This document shows, in pieces, positions 9,548-18,919 of a stretch of 64,000 nt of DNA. Position 1 is the first letter of the stretch, and every line of letters begins with the position of its first letter. Origin of the DNA: Candidatus Defluviicoccus seviourii (GTDB lineage: Bacteria > Pseudomonadota > Alphaproteobacteria > Rhodospirillales > Defluviicoccaceae); contig UXAT02000045.1 in NCBI GenBank assembly GCA_900609035.2, positions 1-64,000 on the forward strand, given 5' to 3'. A program made the translations under genes and the position numbers. The notes beneath the pieces were generated by a model that saw nothing but the letters and a program-made list of their open reading frames with translations, had not been told where the DNA came from and searched no databases.

Positions 9548-10300
9548 TCAGTCGATCTGCACGATCTCGCCGTTGCGCCGGCATGCCGGCAGTGCCAGAG
9601 CGATGAAGGCCTCGATTAGCCTTGGATCGTCGGCCGGCTTGAGCGTTTCAGGATCCTCGCCGGGAAAGGCCGTCGCGCGCAGCCGCGTGCGCGTCGGACC
9701 GGGATCGATCAGATTGGCGCGCACATCCGTTTTCGCCATCTCCCCGGCATATGTGCGGATCATCGCCTCAAGGCCGGCCTTACTCGCGGCGTAAGCGCCC
9801 CAGTAGGCACGGCCGGGCGCGACATCTGAGGTCACGAAGATCGCTCGCCCGGCGTCGGACGCCCGCAAAAGCGGATCGCACGACCTCATCAGGCGCCAGT
9901 TGGCAATCAGATTGACAGCGATCACACGCTCGAAAACCGCGGGCTCCGTATGGCCCAAGGGACCGAGGACCCCCAGTATGGCGGCATTTCCTACGAGGAC
10001 GTCAAGTCGGCCCCAGCGGGCAAAGATAGCAGCGCCAATCCGGTCAACGAGTGTTCCATCGGCCAAGTCGCCCGCCACCAGCGATGCCTGGCGGCCTTCC
10101 GCGCGCAACGCATCGTCGAGTTCCTCCAGCGCCCCTTGCGTGCGGCCGACGACGATGAGCTCCGCGCCTTCACGGGCAAAGGCGAGCGCCACCGCACGGC
10201 CGATCCCGCGCGAAGCTCCGGTGACGAGGGCAATCCGGCCCCTGAGCAGGCTAGAAGCGACCGGTGGCTGGGTAGCGGATGTTTGAGTTTTGGAAGTCAT
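9548..10300 (-). CDS. Short-chain dehydrogenase/reductase (copy 1)
   Basis: 250 residues from the ATG at 10300; an upstream extension to 10615 looks non-coding. Rossmann NAD(P)-binding motif TGASRGIG near residue 28, NAA at the end of beta-4, and the catalytic YxxxK as YAASK (context GAYAASKAGL). The substrate is unknown. It is clearly paralogous to the dehydrogenase at 16000-16737: both share DPLLRASDAGRAIFVTS-like and DPGPTRTxxRAxAxPGEDP blocks, at roughly half identical residues overall. The copy next to purF sits in the more typical context, so this one may be the duplicate. It converges on the RTX protease. Confidence 0.85.
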   Translation of the reverse strand: MTSKTQTSATQPPVASSLLRGRIALVTGASRGIGRAVALAFAREGAELIVVGRTQGALEELDDALRAEGRQASLVAGDLADGTLVDRIGAAIFARWGRLDVLVGNAAILGVLGPLGHTEPAVFERVIAVNLIANWRLMRSCDPLLRASDAGRAIFVTSDVAPGRAYWGAYAASKAGLEAMIRTYAGEMAKTDVRANLIDPGPTRTRLRATAFPGEDPETLKPADDPRLIEAFIALALPACRRNGEIVQID

Positions 10301-10803
10301 CGGCAGCGCCTCGATCAGCGGAACGCACCGGTCGCGGGCGGGAGCCGCCGGATCGGCTGGATCGGGTATGCCGTCTCCGCGCATCGGCTGCAAGCCGATT
10401 GACGCTCGTACACTGGCACAAACAGAGCCTACATCCTGCTTGTGTCGAAAGTGCACGCGATTCAATATGTTGTGCAGCGACAACCTTGCTCGGGCGTGAA
10501 TCGCCCGTTTGGGTCGCTGCACGAGCCCGCGCCGCAGCGGTTGACGGCAGATCGACCACGGCGGTATCACGCCCCAGCGATGGCGCGAACGAACCGGGTC
10601 GGCGAGCGGATGCACCGATCCCAGGCGCGGCGCGATGCATGGCGCCGTTTCCGCGGTGGCCTTTGGCTCAAGCGTGGCGAATTAGGTTCGCGGCTTGGGC
10701 GCTATCCGCCCGCTCCCGGATATTGCTGCTTGAACCAGCGGCGCCAAACGCGTATAAGTTGTGGCAACAGGGCCTTGAACAAGAAACGCTATAGGAAGTC
10801 GCA
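10301..10803. other. Intergenic region between SDR copy 1 and the GT2 gene
   Basis: About 500 bases between divergent genes, with open frames on both strands but none with a credible product or start. Promoters for both neighbours are expected here; none could be assigned. A ribosome-binding AGGAAG at 10793-10798 belongs to the glycosyltransferase. Confidence 0.4.
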
Positions 10804-11787
10804 TTGACCCTCGCCTCCCCCCCGCGTGTGGCGATTGGTATACCCGTTTTCAACGGGCAGAACTATATCGCCGACGCGATCGAATCGGTCCTTGCGCAGA
10901 CGTTCGAGGACTTTGAGCTCGTCATTTCCGACAACGCCTCGACGGACGCGACGGAATCCGTGTGTCGCGCCTACGCGGAGCGCGATTTCAGGATCCGCTA
11001 CCACCGGAGCGCCTACAACCGTGGCGCCGCGTGCAACTACGATCTCGTTTACCGTCTTTGCTCGCCCACGACATACTTCAAGTGGCTGGCGCATGACGAT
11101 CGCATTGCGCCGACCTTCCTTGCCAAAGCGGTCGCCGCACTTGATGCCGATAGCGAAGCGGCGCTGTGCAGTTCCCTCGTCCAGGTCATCGACGACAAGG
11201 GCGAACAGATCAGGATCTACGACAGCGACCTGATCGCCGCGCGCGTGTCAGAACGGCCATCGGAGCGGTTTGCGGTCTGCATCTTGAAGTCGCATCGCAA
11301 TTCGGAACTCTTTGCCCTGATCCGCCGCAGTGCTTTTGAACGCATTGAACCGATGGCGGCATACTACAATTCGGACAAGGTCATCATTGCCGAACTCGCT
11401 TTGCTTGGCCGGTTTCTGCAAATTGATGAACCCTTGATCGCCAATCGCGAGCATCAGAAACGCGCCACCAGCGCCGTCGTGCGGGCGGCTTGGGCCGCCT
11501 ATCACGACAGCAAAGGCGGGCACTGGAACCGGTTCGGCCACCTGATGGTCTATCGCGACTACGTGCGGATGGTACACCGGCACCTGCAGGACTGGCGGGA
11601 ACGCAGGAATGCCTACGCGAGCCTGCTCAAGTGGTGGGGCGCCGGCAACAACCTGATCACGTTTTGCGCCGACGCGGTCGCATTTGTGAGCCCGAAAGCG
11701 TTCGTGTTCGGCCGCCGTTTGAAACACCAGCTGCTTCGCCCCGCCGCGCCGAAATGCCGTGCTGGGACGGATTACAGCGGCGACTAG
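10804..11787 (+). CDS. Family 2 glycosyltransferase
   Basis: 327 residues from a TTG at 10804, supported by AGGAAG just upstream and by the product opening directly into the GT-A fold (VAIGIPVFNGQNYIADAIESVL). Nucleotide-binding ISDNASTDAT and the metal-binding acidic motif LAHDDR (about residue 98) are present. No membrane segments are obvious, so it probably transfers a sugar from a nucleotide donor at the cytoplasmic face during exopolysaccharide or lipopolysaccharide assembly. It leads a same-strand series with a DUF4910 protein, an SGNH-like protein and an MBOAT acyltransferase. Donor and acceptor cannot be inferred. Confidence 0.87.
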   Translation: MTLASPPRVAIGIPVFNGQNYIADAIESVLAQTFEDFELVISDNASTDATESVCRAYAERDFRIRYHRSAYNRGAACNYDLVYRLCSPTTYFKWLAHDDRIAPTFLAKAVAALDADSEAALCSSLVQVIDDKGEQIRIYDSDLIAARVSERPSERFAVCILKSHRNSELFALIRRSAFERIEPMAAYYNSDKVIIAELALLGRFLQIDEPLIANREHQKRATSAVVRAAWAAYHDSKGGHWNRFGHLMVYRDYVRMVHRHLQDWRERRNAYASLLKWWGAGNNLITFCADAVAFVSPKAFVFGRRLKHQLLRPAAPKCRAGTDYSGD

Positions 11788-11804
11788 AGGATACCGCTAA
11801 GGCC

Positions 11805-13130
11805 ATGGTCTCCCCCGCTGTTTCGCCCGTCACGGCGATTGAGGACTCCTCTGCGGCTGTCGGCGACGCGCTGATGGCGCTGATCGCCAGGCTTTATCCC
11901 CTGCCACGCAGCCTGACCGGCCGAGGCGTTCGCGAGACACTTGCGATCCTCGGCGAATTGATTCCGCTTACGCTGAGCGAGGTACCCTCGGGTAGCCCGG
12001 TCTATGACTGGGAGGTGCCGAAAGAATGGACGATCCGCGACGCCTACATCAAGGATGCGAGCGGGCGCAGGATCGTCGATTACCGCGAGCATAATATCCA
12101 CGTCGTCGGCTACAGCGTACCGGTACGCGCAACGCTCGACCTCGAAGATCTCCGGCCGCACCTGCACACGCTCCCCGATCGGCCGGACTGGATCCCTTAC
12201 CGCACCACCTATTGGAAGGAGACGTGGGGCTTCTGCCTTTCGCATCGCACGCTGGAGAGCCTCAAGCCGGGGTCCTATGAAGTTGTGGTCGATTCGAGCC
12301 TCACGGACGGCGCGCTGACCTACGCCGAGTGCGTTCTGCCGGGTGCGACCACAGATGAGGTGCTGCTGTTCACGCACACCTGCCATCCGTCCCTGTGCAA
12401 CGACAACTGCTCGGGCATGGCACTCGCGACGCTCGTCGCCCAGGCGCTCGCACAGCGGCCGCGCCGATACACCTATCGCTTCGTCTTCGCACCAGGGACG
12501 ATCGGCTCGCTGACGTGGCTCAGCCGCAACGAGGATACGGTGTCCCGTGTCCGCCATGGTCTCGTCCTGACCGGCTTCGGCGATCCGGGACCCTTTACCT
12601 ACAAGCGCAGCCGCCGCGGTGACGCGCCAATCGATCATATCGTCGAATATCTGCTCGAACGCACTGACGGGCCCAAGGCCAACATCGTTGATTTCAGCCC
12701 CTACGGCTACGACGAGCGTCAGTTCTGCTCACCGGGCTTCAATCTGCCGATGGGCCGCCTTTCGCGCACGCCGTACGGCTGCTACCCGCAATACCACACC
12801 TCTGCCGATACCCTTTCCTTCATCTCCAAGGAACAGTTGGAAGGCGCCTACGCACTGCTCATGCGCATTCTCGAGGTGGTTGACGCCGATCGGAAGCTCG
12901 TCAACACGTGCCCGAAGGGCGAGCCGCGGCTGGGCAAGCGCGGACTGTTCCGCTCGACCGGCGGGACTGGCGTGAGCAACCGCGAAGAGGCCATGCTATG
13001 GCTCCTCAACCAGTCGGACGGTGAGCGCTCGCTGCTCGATATCGCCAAACGGTCTGGCCTCGACTTTACCCTTATTAAGAGTTCCGCTGATAGTTTGATG
13101 GACTGCGGACTGCTGGTAGATCCCGCATAA
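11805..13130 (+). CDS. DUF4910/DUF2172 aminopeptidase-like protein with C-terminal winged helix
   Basis: 441 residues from ATG 11805; upstream sequence in this frame overlaps the glycosyltransferase out of frame. The layout matches the DUF4910 and DUF2172 families: an N-terminal region (residues 25-150) with DWEVPKEWTIRDAYI and HNIHVVGYS, then an M28-like metallopeptidase core with FTHTCHPSLCNDNCSG (about 190-205), and a C-terminal winged-helix-like segment (about 385-440) with LLDIAKRSGLDFTLI. These proteins recur in bacterial surface-polysaccharide loci. Their substrate is unestablished, though the His, Asp and Asn in HTCHPSLCNDN could bind metal. It sits 17 bases after the GT2 gene, probably in one transcript. 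Confidence 0.85.
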   Translation: MVSPAVSPVTAIEDSSAAVGDALMALIARLYPLPRSLTGRGVRETLAILGELIPLTLSEVPSGSPVYDWEVPKEWTIRDAYIKDASGRRIVDYREHNIHVVGYSVPVRATLDLEDLRPHLHTLPDRPDWIPYRTTYWKETWGFCLSHRTLESLKPGSYEVVVDSSLTDGALTYAECVLPGATTDEVLLFTHTCHPSLCNDNCSGMALATLVAQALAQRPRRYTYRFVFAPGTIGSLTWLSRNEDTVSRVRHGLVLTGFGDPGPFTYKRSRRGDAPIDHIVEYLLERTDGPKANIVDFSPYGYDERQFCSPGFNLPMGRLSRTPYGCYPQYHTSADTLSFISKEQLEGAYALLMRILEVVDADRKLVNTCPKGEPRLGKRGLFRSTGGTGVSNREEAMLWLLNQSDGERSLLDIAKRSGLDFTLIKSSADSLMDCGLLVDPA

Positions 13131-13139
13131 AGGTTGGTG

Positions 13140-13168
13140 CCGTTCCTGCCAAGATTCAGGCAGGACGG
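13140..13168 (+). terminator. Hairpin after the DUF4910 gene
   Basis: CCGTTCCTGCC (13140-13150) can pair with GGCAGGACGG (13159-13168) with a one-base bulge and an eight-base loop, ten bases after the stop. A G-rich tract, not a T run, follows, so it may be an attenuating or 3'-protecting structure rather than a classical terminator. Confidence 0.4.
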
Positions 13169-13234
13169 GAGGGGGGCGCTGTAATACTACCCCAATATCG
13201 ACCATAACGTTCGCGCATTTACTGGGTTGCCATT

Positions 13235-14548
13235 ATGAATGCTTTCCAGCACGATGCAGCCCGCGCAACAGCCCACAACCACAAAGATCTCCCCTCCATG
13301 CGACCCAACCCTAGCGACGGCGCGCCGACATCGATGGCACAGGCTGCCGCGGCCGGCCAAACGGAGCGCGCCATGCCGCGGCGCCGGCGCGACAGCCTGG
13401 GCGTGAGCGTCATCCGCTACTTCATCCCCCGGAAGGCGACGCGGCGCCGACCAAGCCTTGTCGGCCGTACGCTCATTCGCCTGCTTCTGCTGATCCGCCG
13501 CATCCGCTTTCGTTCGCTTGCCTTGGCGCTGATGGCTTTCGTGGTCACGGCGGTGACAATCTCCGTCACTGCGCGCGCCATTAAGGGCCAGCCGCAGGTC
13601 GAAGTGCTGTGGGACAAGCTGCAATACTACGCCGCCAACCGCGATCGCTATTCGGTGGTTTTTCTCGGCACCAGCCGCATCTACCGCACGATCATACCCG
13701 AAGCCGTCGACGAGGCCATGCGGGAAAGTGGCTGCAACGAAACCACTTATAATTTTGGCGTTGAAGGCATGTTCAGCGTCGAGAGGGATTATGTCCTCGA
13801 CAAAATTCTTTCAGACCGGTCCCCGGCGTTGAAAGTGATTGTTACCGAGGACGTTCTACCCTCGATCGGCAAGGCTGATGATGCGAATTACCTCAGTGAT
13901 CGTGTTCGCTATTTTTACAATATTCAAAGTTTGCCAGTCTTTCTCGATAGCCTCCTGAGTTATCCCGAGTCTGCGCGTGATACTCTTTATCGTCTTATTT
14001 ATTTGGGCATCGGCTACGTGCGGGAGTACTCCGGCGTCAGCCACCTCGCAGGCCTGCTCCCGAAGGTCGGTCCCGATAGCGCCGGCCTCTACGACAAAGG
14101 GTTCCTGGATAACCATGGCTATCTCGCCCTCAAAGCGGAAACCGACGCTTCGTTCGAGGTGCGCCGCCGCAGTTTCGTCGAGGACGAGCAGTGGATTGTC
14201 CGCGACCGTCAGGAGCAGGACCTCAAGGGAGCGTATCCTGCCGACCCGAGGGCTGAGAAGCGCGGGGCGCATCTGGCCCAGCGCTTGGCGGAAATCGCCG
14301 AAAGTGGCGTCAAGCCAGCAATCCTTGTGCTGCCGCAGGAGCGGCCCGAGACGACGGTGCAAGCCATCAACACCGTTATCTCGAAGCAGGTCGATACAGC
14401 ACTGGTCCTCGATTACAACAAGATCACTCAATACCCAGAATTTTTTGATAGAGACCTATGGTTTGATGCCTATCATTTCACCTCTGTCGGCGCACGGCTG
14501 GCAAGTGAAATGATTGGCCGCGATCTCTGCCGCGCAATCAAGCAATAG
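13235..14548 (+). CDS. Membrane-anchored SGNH-like protein, probable partner of MBOAT acyltransferase
   Basis: 437 residues from ATG 13235 (an alternative at 13373 would trim 46 residues). A basic N-terminus leads into one membrane segment near residues 94-115 (LALALMAFVVTAVTISV), placing the rest in the periplasm. FLGTSRIYR near residue 147 resembles the SGNH block with its serine, and FDAYHFTSVGA (Asp411, His414) resembles the C-terminal Asp-His block. This layout matches AlgJ/AlgX-like proteins that transfer acyl groups delivered by an MBOAT partner, here encoded 22 bases downstream. The function is inferred from fold signatures and context, not from a close named homologue. Confidence 0.72.
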   Translation: MNAFQHDAARATAHNHKDLPSMRPNPSDGAPTSMAQAAAAGQTERAMPRRRRDSLGVSVIRYFIPRKATRRRPSLVGRTLIRLLLLIRRIRFRSLALALMAFVVTAVTISVTARAIKGQPQVEVLWDKLQYYAANRDRYSVVFLGTSRIYRTIIPEAVDEAMRESGCNETTYNFGVEGMFSVERDYVLDKILSDRSPALKVIVTEDVLPSIGKADDANYLSDRVRYFYNIQSLPVFLDSLLSYPESARDTLYRLIYLGIGYVREYSGVSHLAGLLPKVGPDSAGLYDKGFLDNHGYLALKAETDASFEVRRRSFVEDEQWIVRDRQEQDLKGAYPADPRAEKRGAHLAQRLAEIAESGVKPAILVLPQERPETTVQAINTVISKQVDTALVLDYNKITQYPEFFDRDLWFDAYHFTSVGARLASEMIGRDLCRAIKQ

Positions 14549-14570
14549 CCCCAGAGAACCTGCCACCGCC

Positions 14571-15983
14571 ATGCTGTTCGTAGATCCGATTTTCTTCGTC
14601 TTTTTTCTCGTTACAGCCTCGGTGTATTGGCTTCTGACCAGTCATAACTGGCGGAAAGTCTGGCTCCTTGCCGCCAGTTATGTCTTTTACGGCGCCTGGG
14701 ACTGGCGATTTCTGTTCCTGATGATTGGCTGCTCGGCCTTCAACTACGTGATGGCTCTCATCGTCGAGCGCCAGCACAAAACAGGTGCTGCACAGGCATG
14801 GATCTTGCCGGTCAGCATTTTCGCTAATCTCTCGGTCTTATTCTTCTTCAAATACTTCAACTTTTTTGCAACATCACTGACTGAGTTCGCGGCTCTCTTC
14901 GGCGCAACGGTTTCACCGGTCACCCTGCAGGTGGTACTACCGGTTGGCATCAGCTTCTTCACGTTTCAGGCGATGAGCTATTTCTTCGATGTCTACCGAA
15001 AAGACATCCCGGCAGAGAAGAGCTTCATCGACGTCTCGCTCTACATCGCTTTCTTCCCGCAGTTGGTTGCGGGACCGATCGTGCGCGCCGCCGACTTCCT
15101 GCCACAACTCACCCGCCGGCGGTTCTTCGCAGACGTCAACCTGCGTGGCTCTCTCCTTTTGTTCGCGATCGGCTTCATCAAGAAAGCCTGCATCGCGGAT
15201 GGCCTCGCACCTTACGTCGAGCGGGTTTTTGCCGACCCGGAAACCTTCGATGCTTTTTCGATTTTCTCCGCTGTGATTTTTTATGCCATGCAGATCTACT
15301 GCGACTTCTCCGGCTATTCGGACATGGCAATTGCTGCGGCCGGCCTTTTGGGCTATCATCTCGTCATCAACTTCCGCGCACCTTATCTCTCGGCCAACAT
15401 CACCGAGTTCTGGCGGCGCTGGCATATCAGCCTGTCGACCTGGCTGCGCGACTATCTCTACATCCCGCTCGGCGGCAACCGCCATGGTCCACGTCGGCGC
15501 GACCGCAACCTGATGCTGACGATGATCCTCGGCGGCCTGTGGCATGGCGCATCCTACAACTTCATCGTCTGGGGGTTCATGCACGGTCTGGCGCTGATCG
15601 TCCGGCGTGAATGGGCAGCGCTGCGGCCGGCAGTCGGCGACGTCCGTCTGCTGTCACGCTTTTTCAGCGGCCTGCTGACGTTCTATTGGGTGTGCATCGC
15701 CTGGATCTTCTTCCGTGCGGCGACATTGCCGGCGGCACTCGACATCACGTACGCCTTCGTCACCCTTCGCTCGCCGGGCACGGAGCAATTGCCGCTTGGC
15801 GTGCCTTGGATCGCGGTCATCTTGCTGATGGCTTCGCAGTGGGCAGATCAGAAGTACGGCATCGTCAAGCGGATTGAGAGCGTTTCGTGGCCAGCATTCT
15901 ACGGCGGCTTAGGGACGGCATCCGCGTTCGCCCTGGCGCTGGTGCCGGGCGGAGCGCTCCCTTTCATCTATTTCCAGTTCTGA
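14571..15983 (+). CDS. MBOAT-family O-acyltransferase (AlgI-like)
   Basis: 470 residues with many membrane segments from the N-terminus (FFVFFLVTASVYWLL) onward. Characteristic MBOAT sequences are present: FFPQLVAGPIVRA, YCDFSGYSDMAIA, FWRRWHISLSTWLRDYLYIPLGG, and the invariant active-site His in GGLWHGASYNF. Such proteins carry acyl groups, usually acetyl, across the membrane for O-acylation of alginate-like or other cell-surface glycans. It is paired with the preceding SGNH-like protein and lies in the same direction as the GT2 and DUF4910 genes. The glycan is unknown; with no alginate polymerase in the window, an alginate-specific name would be unjustified. Confidence 0.93.
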   Translation: MLFVDPIFFVFFLVTASVYWLLTSHNWRKVWLLAASYVFYGAWDWRFLFLMIGCSAFNYVMALIVERQHKTGAAQAWILPVSIFANLSVLFFFKYFNFFATSLTEFAALFGATVSPVTLQVVLPVGISFFTFQAMSYFFDVYRKDIPAEKSFIDVSLYIAFFPQLVAGPIVRAADFLPQLTRRRFFADVNLRGSLLLFAIGFIKKACIADGLAPYVERVFADPETFDAFSIFSAVIFYAMQIYCDFSGYSDMAIAAAGLLGYHLVINFRAPYLSANITEFWRRWHISLSTWLRDYLYIPLGGNRHGPRRRDRNLMLTMILGGLWHGASYNFIVWGFMHGLALIVRREWAALRPAVGDVRLLSRFFSGLLTFYWVCIAWIFFRAATLPAALDITYAFVTLRSPGTEQLPLGVPWIAVILLMASQWADQKYGIVKRIESVSWPAFYGGLGTASAFALALVPGGALPFIYFQF

Positions 15984-15999
15984 GCGGGCGAAACCGCGT

Positions 16000-16737
16000 T
16001 CAAGCCAGCACGGTGACGCCGTTCTCGGTGCAGTCCGCTGCGGCCAAACGGATAAAGGCTTCGACGACGGCATCGGGTGGGCGCAGCGTCGCCGGATCCT
16101 CGCCCGGCACCGCACGCGCGCGCATGGCAGTGCGCGTCGGACCGGGGTCAACCAGGTTGACTCTGAGGCGACTGTCCGCCACCTCAGCGGCGTAGGCCGC
16201 GATGAGCCACGCCAGGCCCGCCTTGCTGGCGGCGTAAGCGCCGCGGAGCGTCTTGCCGCGACTGATGGCAGATGTGACGAAGATGGCACGGCCGGCATCC
16301 GAGGCACGCAGAAGGTCATCAAACGCGCGGATCAGGCGGTAGTTGGCAGTCAGGTTAAGCGCGATCACCTGATCCCATGCCGCCTGCGGCAGCTCGGCCA
16401 CGCGTGCGAGCGGCCCGAGATCGGCGGCATTGCCAACCAGAATGTCGAGCCGTCCCCAGCGCATCAGGATCGCAGCCCGAATTTCCTCGATTGCGGCAAC
16501 ATCCCTAAGGTCGCGGGCAAGGATCAGCGGCTCTGCACCCGAACCGGCCATGTCTTCGGCAACACGCCCGATCTCCTCACGACTGCGACTTACGAGCGTG
16601 AGCAGTGCCCCTTCCCGGCGAAAGGCCAGCGCAACGGCACGGCCGATGCCGCGGCTCGCGCCGGTGATCAGCGCCACCCGATCGACCAACCGACCGAGCG
16701 GCGCCTGCACTTTTAGGTTTGACTGCTGCGACGCCAT
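16000..16737 (-). CDS. Short-chain dehydrogenase/reductase (copy 2, downstream of purF)
   Basis: 245 residues. TGASRGIG nucleotide-binding motif near residue 26 and catalytic YAASK in GAYAASKAGL. Its start lies inside the 3' end of purF (25-base overlap), so the two are probably co-translated, an arrangement also known from other alphaproteobacteria. Paralogue of 9548-10300 in the same orientation; the pair brackets the glycan cassette. The substrate is unknown and a role in purine synthesis should not be assumed. Confidence 0.85.
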   Translation of the reverse strand: MASQQSNLKVQAPLGRLVDRVALITGASRGIGRAVALAFRREGALLTLVSRSREEIGRVAEDMAGSGAEPLILARDLRDVAAIEEIRAAILMRWGRLDILVGNAADLGPLARVAELPQAAWDQVIALNLTANYRLIRAFDDLLRASDAGRAIFVTSAISRGKTLRGAYAASKAGLAWLIAAYAAEVADSRLRVNLVDPGPTRTAMRARAVPGEDPATLRPPDAVVEAFIRLAAADCTENGVTVLA

Positions 16738-18224
16738 CGCGACGTCTGTTCCCCCTCGAGAAGCGAGAGCTGGCGCTCCGCCGGCGGTTCCTGATAGTCG
16801 GTCAGCCGGATCGGATAGTCGCCGGTAAAACAGGCATCGCAGTACTGCGGTCGGAGAACCGCGCGCCCGGGCTCGCCTAGCGCCCGATACAAACCATCGA
16901 TCGAAATATACGAAAGAGAATCAACGCCGATGTAGCGAACCATGTCTTCAAGATTTCGGTTCGCCGCCAACAGCTCGGAACGCTCTGGCGTATCGATGCC
17001 GTAGAAACACGAATGCGTCGTCGGCGGGCTCGATATCCGCAGGTGGACTTCGCTGGCGCCGGCATGCCGCACCATCTCCACGATCTTGACCGAGGTTGTA
17101 CCGCGGACAATTGAATCGTCGACCAGAACCACGCGTTTGCCCTTCAGCCGCGCGGCATTGGCGTTATGCTTCAGGCGTACGCCGAGAAGGCGGATCTGCT
17201 GCGACGGCTCGATGAAGGTCCGGCCGATATAGTGGTTACGGATGATGCCGAGCTCAAACGGGATACCGGATGCCTCGGCGAAACCGATCGCCGCCGGAAC
17301 GCCGGAGTCCGGGACCGGCACGATCAGATCGGCATCGACCGGTGCCTCCACCGCAAGTTCGGCACCGATCCGTTTGCGCGCCTCGTAGACATTGATGCCT
17401 TCCAGGGTTGAATCCGGCCGCGCAAAGTAAATGTACTCGAAAATGCAAAACCGCCGCGGCACCTTGGCGAACGGCTTGATGCTGCGCAGGCCGTCGTCAT
17501 CGATGACCACCAACTCGCCCGGCTCGATATCCCGCACGAAGGTCGCGCCGATGATATCGAGCGCACACGACTCCGAGCTCAAGACCCAGGCGCCGTCGAG
17601 GCGGCCGAGTACGAGCGGGCGGACGCCGTGCGGATCACGCATGCCGATCAGTTTGCGGCGCGTCACAGCGACCAGCGAATACGCCCCTTCGATCTGGCGC
17701 AAGGCATCGACCAGCCGGTCGACGACGGTCGAATAGGAACTCGTCGCGACCAGATGGATAATGGTTTCGGTGTCGGTCGTGGTGTGAAAGATCGAGCCGC
17801 GGCGGACAAGCTCGCGGCGGATGGCGAGCGCATTGGTGAGATTGCCGTTGTGCGCGATGGTCATGCCGCCGAACGCGAAATCGGCAAAGAAGGGCTGCAC
17901 GTTGCGCAACGCCCCTTCGCCGGTGGTGGAATAGCGGACATGGCCGACGGCGATCGGACCTTTGAGGCGCTGGATTACCGCGCGGGCACCGAAGTTGTCG
18001 CCGACAAGGCCAAGCGCACGGTGGCTATGGAAGTGCTCGCCGTCGCAGCTGACAACGCCAACCGCTTCTTGTCCGCGATGCTGAAGCGCGTGCAGGCCGA
18101 GCGCCGTCGTCGCGGCTGCGTCGGGGTGACCGAACACGCCAAATACGCCGCATTCCTCGCGGAAGCGGTCGTCGTCTAAGGACGCTGGCGTCGTTTCCAC
18201 CGTCCGGATGTCCCGTCCGATCAT
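16713..18224 (-). CDS. purF: Amidophosphoribosyltransferase
   Basis: 503 residues. Catalyses the committed step of purine synthesis, glutamine plus PRPP to 5-phosphoribosylamine. The N-terminal glutamine amidotransferase domain has its nucleophile Cys25 in EECGVFGVFG, so a 24-residue leader would have to be removed to expose it, as in enzymes made with a propeptide. HRGQEA and RYSTTGE follow in the Ntn-hydrolase domain. The phosphoribosyltransferase domain holds the PRPP loop VVLVDDSIVRGTTS. The cysteine pattern near the C-terminus (CFYGIDTP, CDACFTGDYP) resembles the Fe-S type. The start overlaps the cvpA stop by four bases; cvpA-purF is a conserved pair. Confidence 0.96.
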   Translation of the reverse strand: MIGRDIRTVETTPASLDDDRFREECGVFGVFGHPDAAATTALGLHALQHRGQEAVGVVSCDGEHFHSHRALGLVGDNFGARAVIQRLKGPIAVGHVRYSTTGEGALRNVQPFFADFAFGGMTIAHNGNLTNALAIRRELVRRGSIFHTTTDTETIIHLVATSSYSTVVDRLVDALRQIEGAYSLVAVTRRKLIGMRDPHGVRPLVLGRLDGAWVLSSESCALDIIGATFVRDIEPGELVVIDDDGLRSIKPFAKVPRRFCIFEYIYFARPDSTLEGINVYEARKRIGAELAVEAPVDADLIVPVPDSGVPAAIGFAEASGIPFELGIIRNHYIGRTFIEPSQQIRLLGVRLKHNANAARLKGKRVVLVDDSIVRGTTSVKIVEMVRHAGASEVHLRISSPPTTHSCFYGIDTPERSELLAANRNLEDMVRYIGVDSLSYISIDGLYRALGEPGRAVLRPQYCDACFTGDYPIRLTDYQEPPAERQLSLLEGEQTSRWRRSSQT

Positions 18225-18919
18225 TGCCCTGACCGGTCGGTCGGGCGCTCAGTGCCGATCAGTCGCTCAAGCTCCCTGCGCTCCCGTTGTCCATACCCTT
18301 GTTCCGGCATGGCGTCCCGCAGGCTCGAGCTCTTCGGCTCCGGAGACATCATGTCGCGCGCCAAGCGCTCGGTTTCAAGTACTTTCCTTAAGTGCTCCCG
18401 GGCAGGGTCGGCGTGCTGCTCAACCGTTCCGGTGTAACGGCTGACGACTTCCTTCAGCCAAGCGGCACCACTTTCGACCAGCGGCAGGCTGCGTGCCTCA
18501 CGCAGCCAGCCCGGATGATCCTGCGGCGGCACCAGCCAGCTGACCGCGAGGTAGGCAAGGCAGATCACGAGCCCCCCGCGCGCGACACCGAACAGGAAGC
18601 CGAGCGAGCGGTCGACGGCGTTAAGCTGGCTCGACTTGACCCGCCTTGCGATCATGCCGGTCAGGATCGACAGCGCGATCAGGGCAACGAGGAAGATCGC
18701 CCCGCCGGCGGCGATATCGGCCACCAACGGCTGATCGATCACCTGTTGCGCGAGCGGACGGACCAGCGGCAGAACGAATACCACGGCAATGATGGCGCCG
18801 ATCCAGGCGGCGACCGAGAGCACCTCCTGCACGAAACCGCGTGCGAAAGCCAACAGGCCTGACAGCACGAGGACCGCCAGGACAGCGCCATCGGCAACGG
18901 TGAGCGGGAAATCAGACAC
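18221..18919 (-). CDS. cvpA: CvpA family membrane protein
   Basis: 232 residues from a GTG at 18919, which has a good GGAGG seven bases upstream; an upstream ATG at 18949 is less well supported. Four hydrophobic segments fill the first 140 residues (for example AVLAVLVLSGLLAFARGFVQEVLSV), with the family-typical GFVQEVLS and a hydrophilic C-terminal tail. CvpA is an inner-membrane protein named for colicin V production; its molecular role remains unclear, though it is linked to envelope robustness in several species. It overlaps radA by eight bases upstream and purF by four bases downstream, so it is translationally coupled to both. Confidence 0.92.
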   Translation of the reverse strand: MSDFPLTVADGAVLAVLVLSGLLAFARGFVQEVLSVAAWIGAIIAVVFVLPLVRPLAQQVIDQPLVADIAAGGAIFLVALIALSILTGMIARRVKSSQLNAVDRSLGFLFGVARGGLVICLAYLAVSWLVPPQDHPGWLREARSLPLVESGAAWLKEVVSRYTGTVEQHADPAREHLRKVLETERLARDMMSPEPKSSSLRDAMPEQGYGQRERRELERLIGTERPTDRSGQ

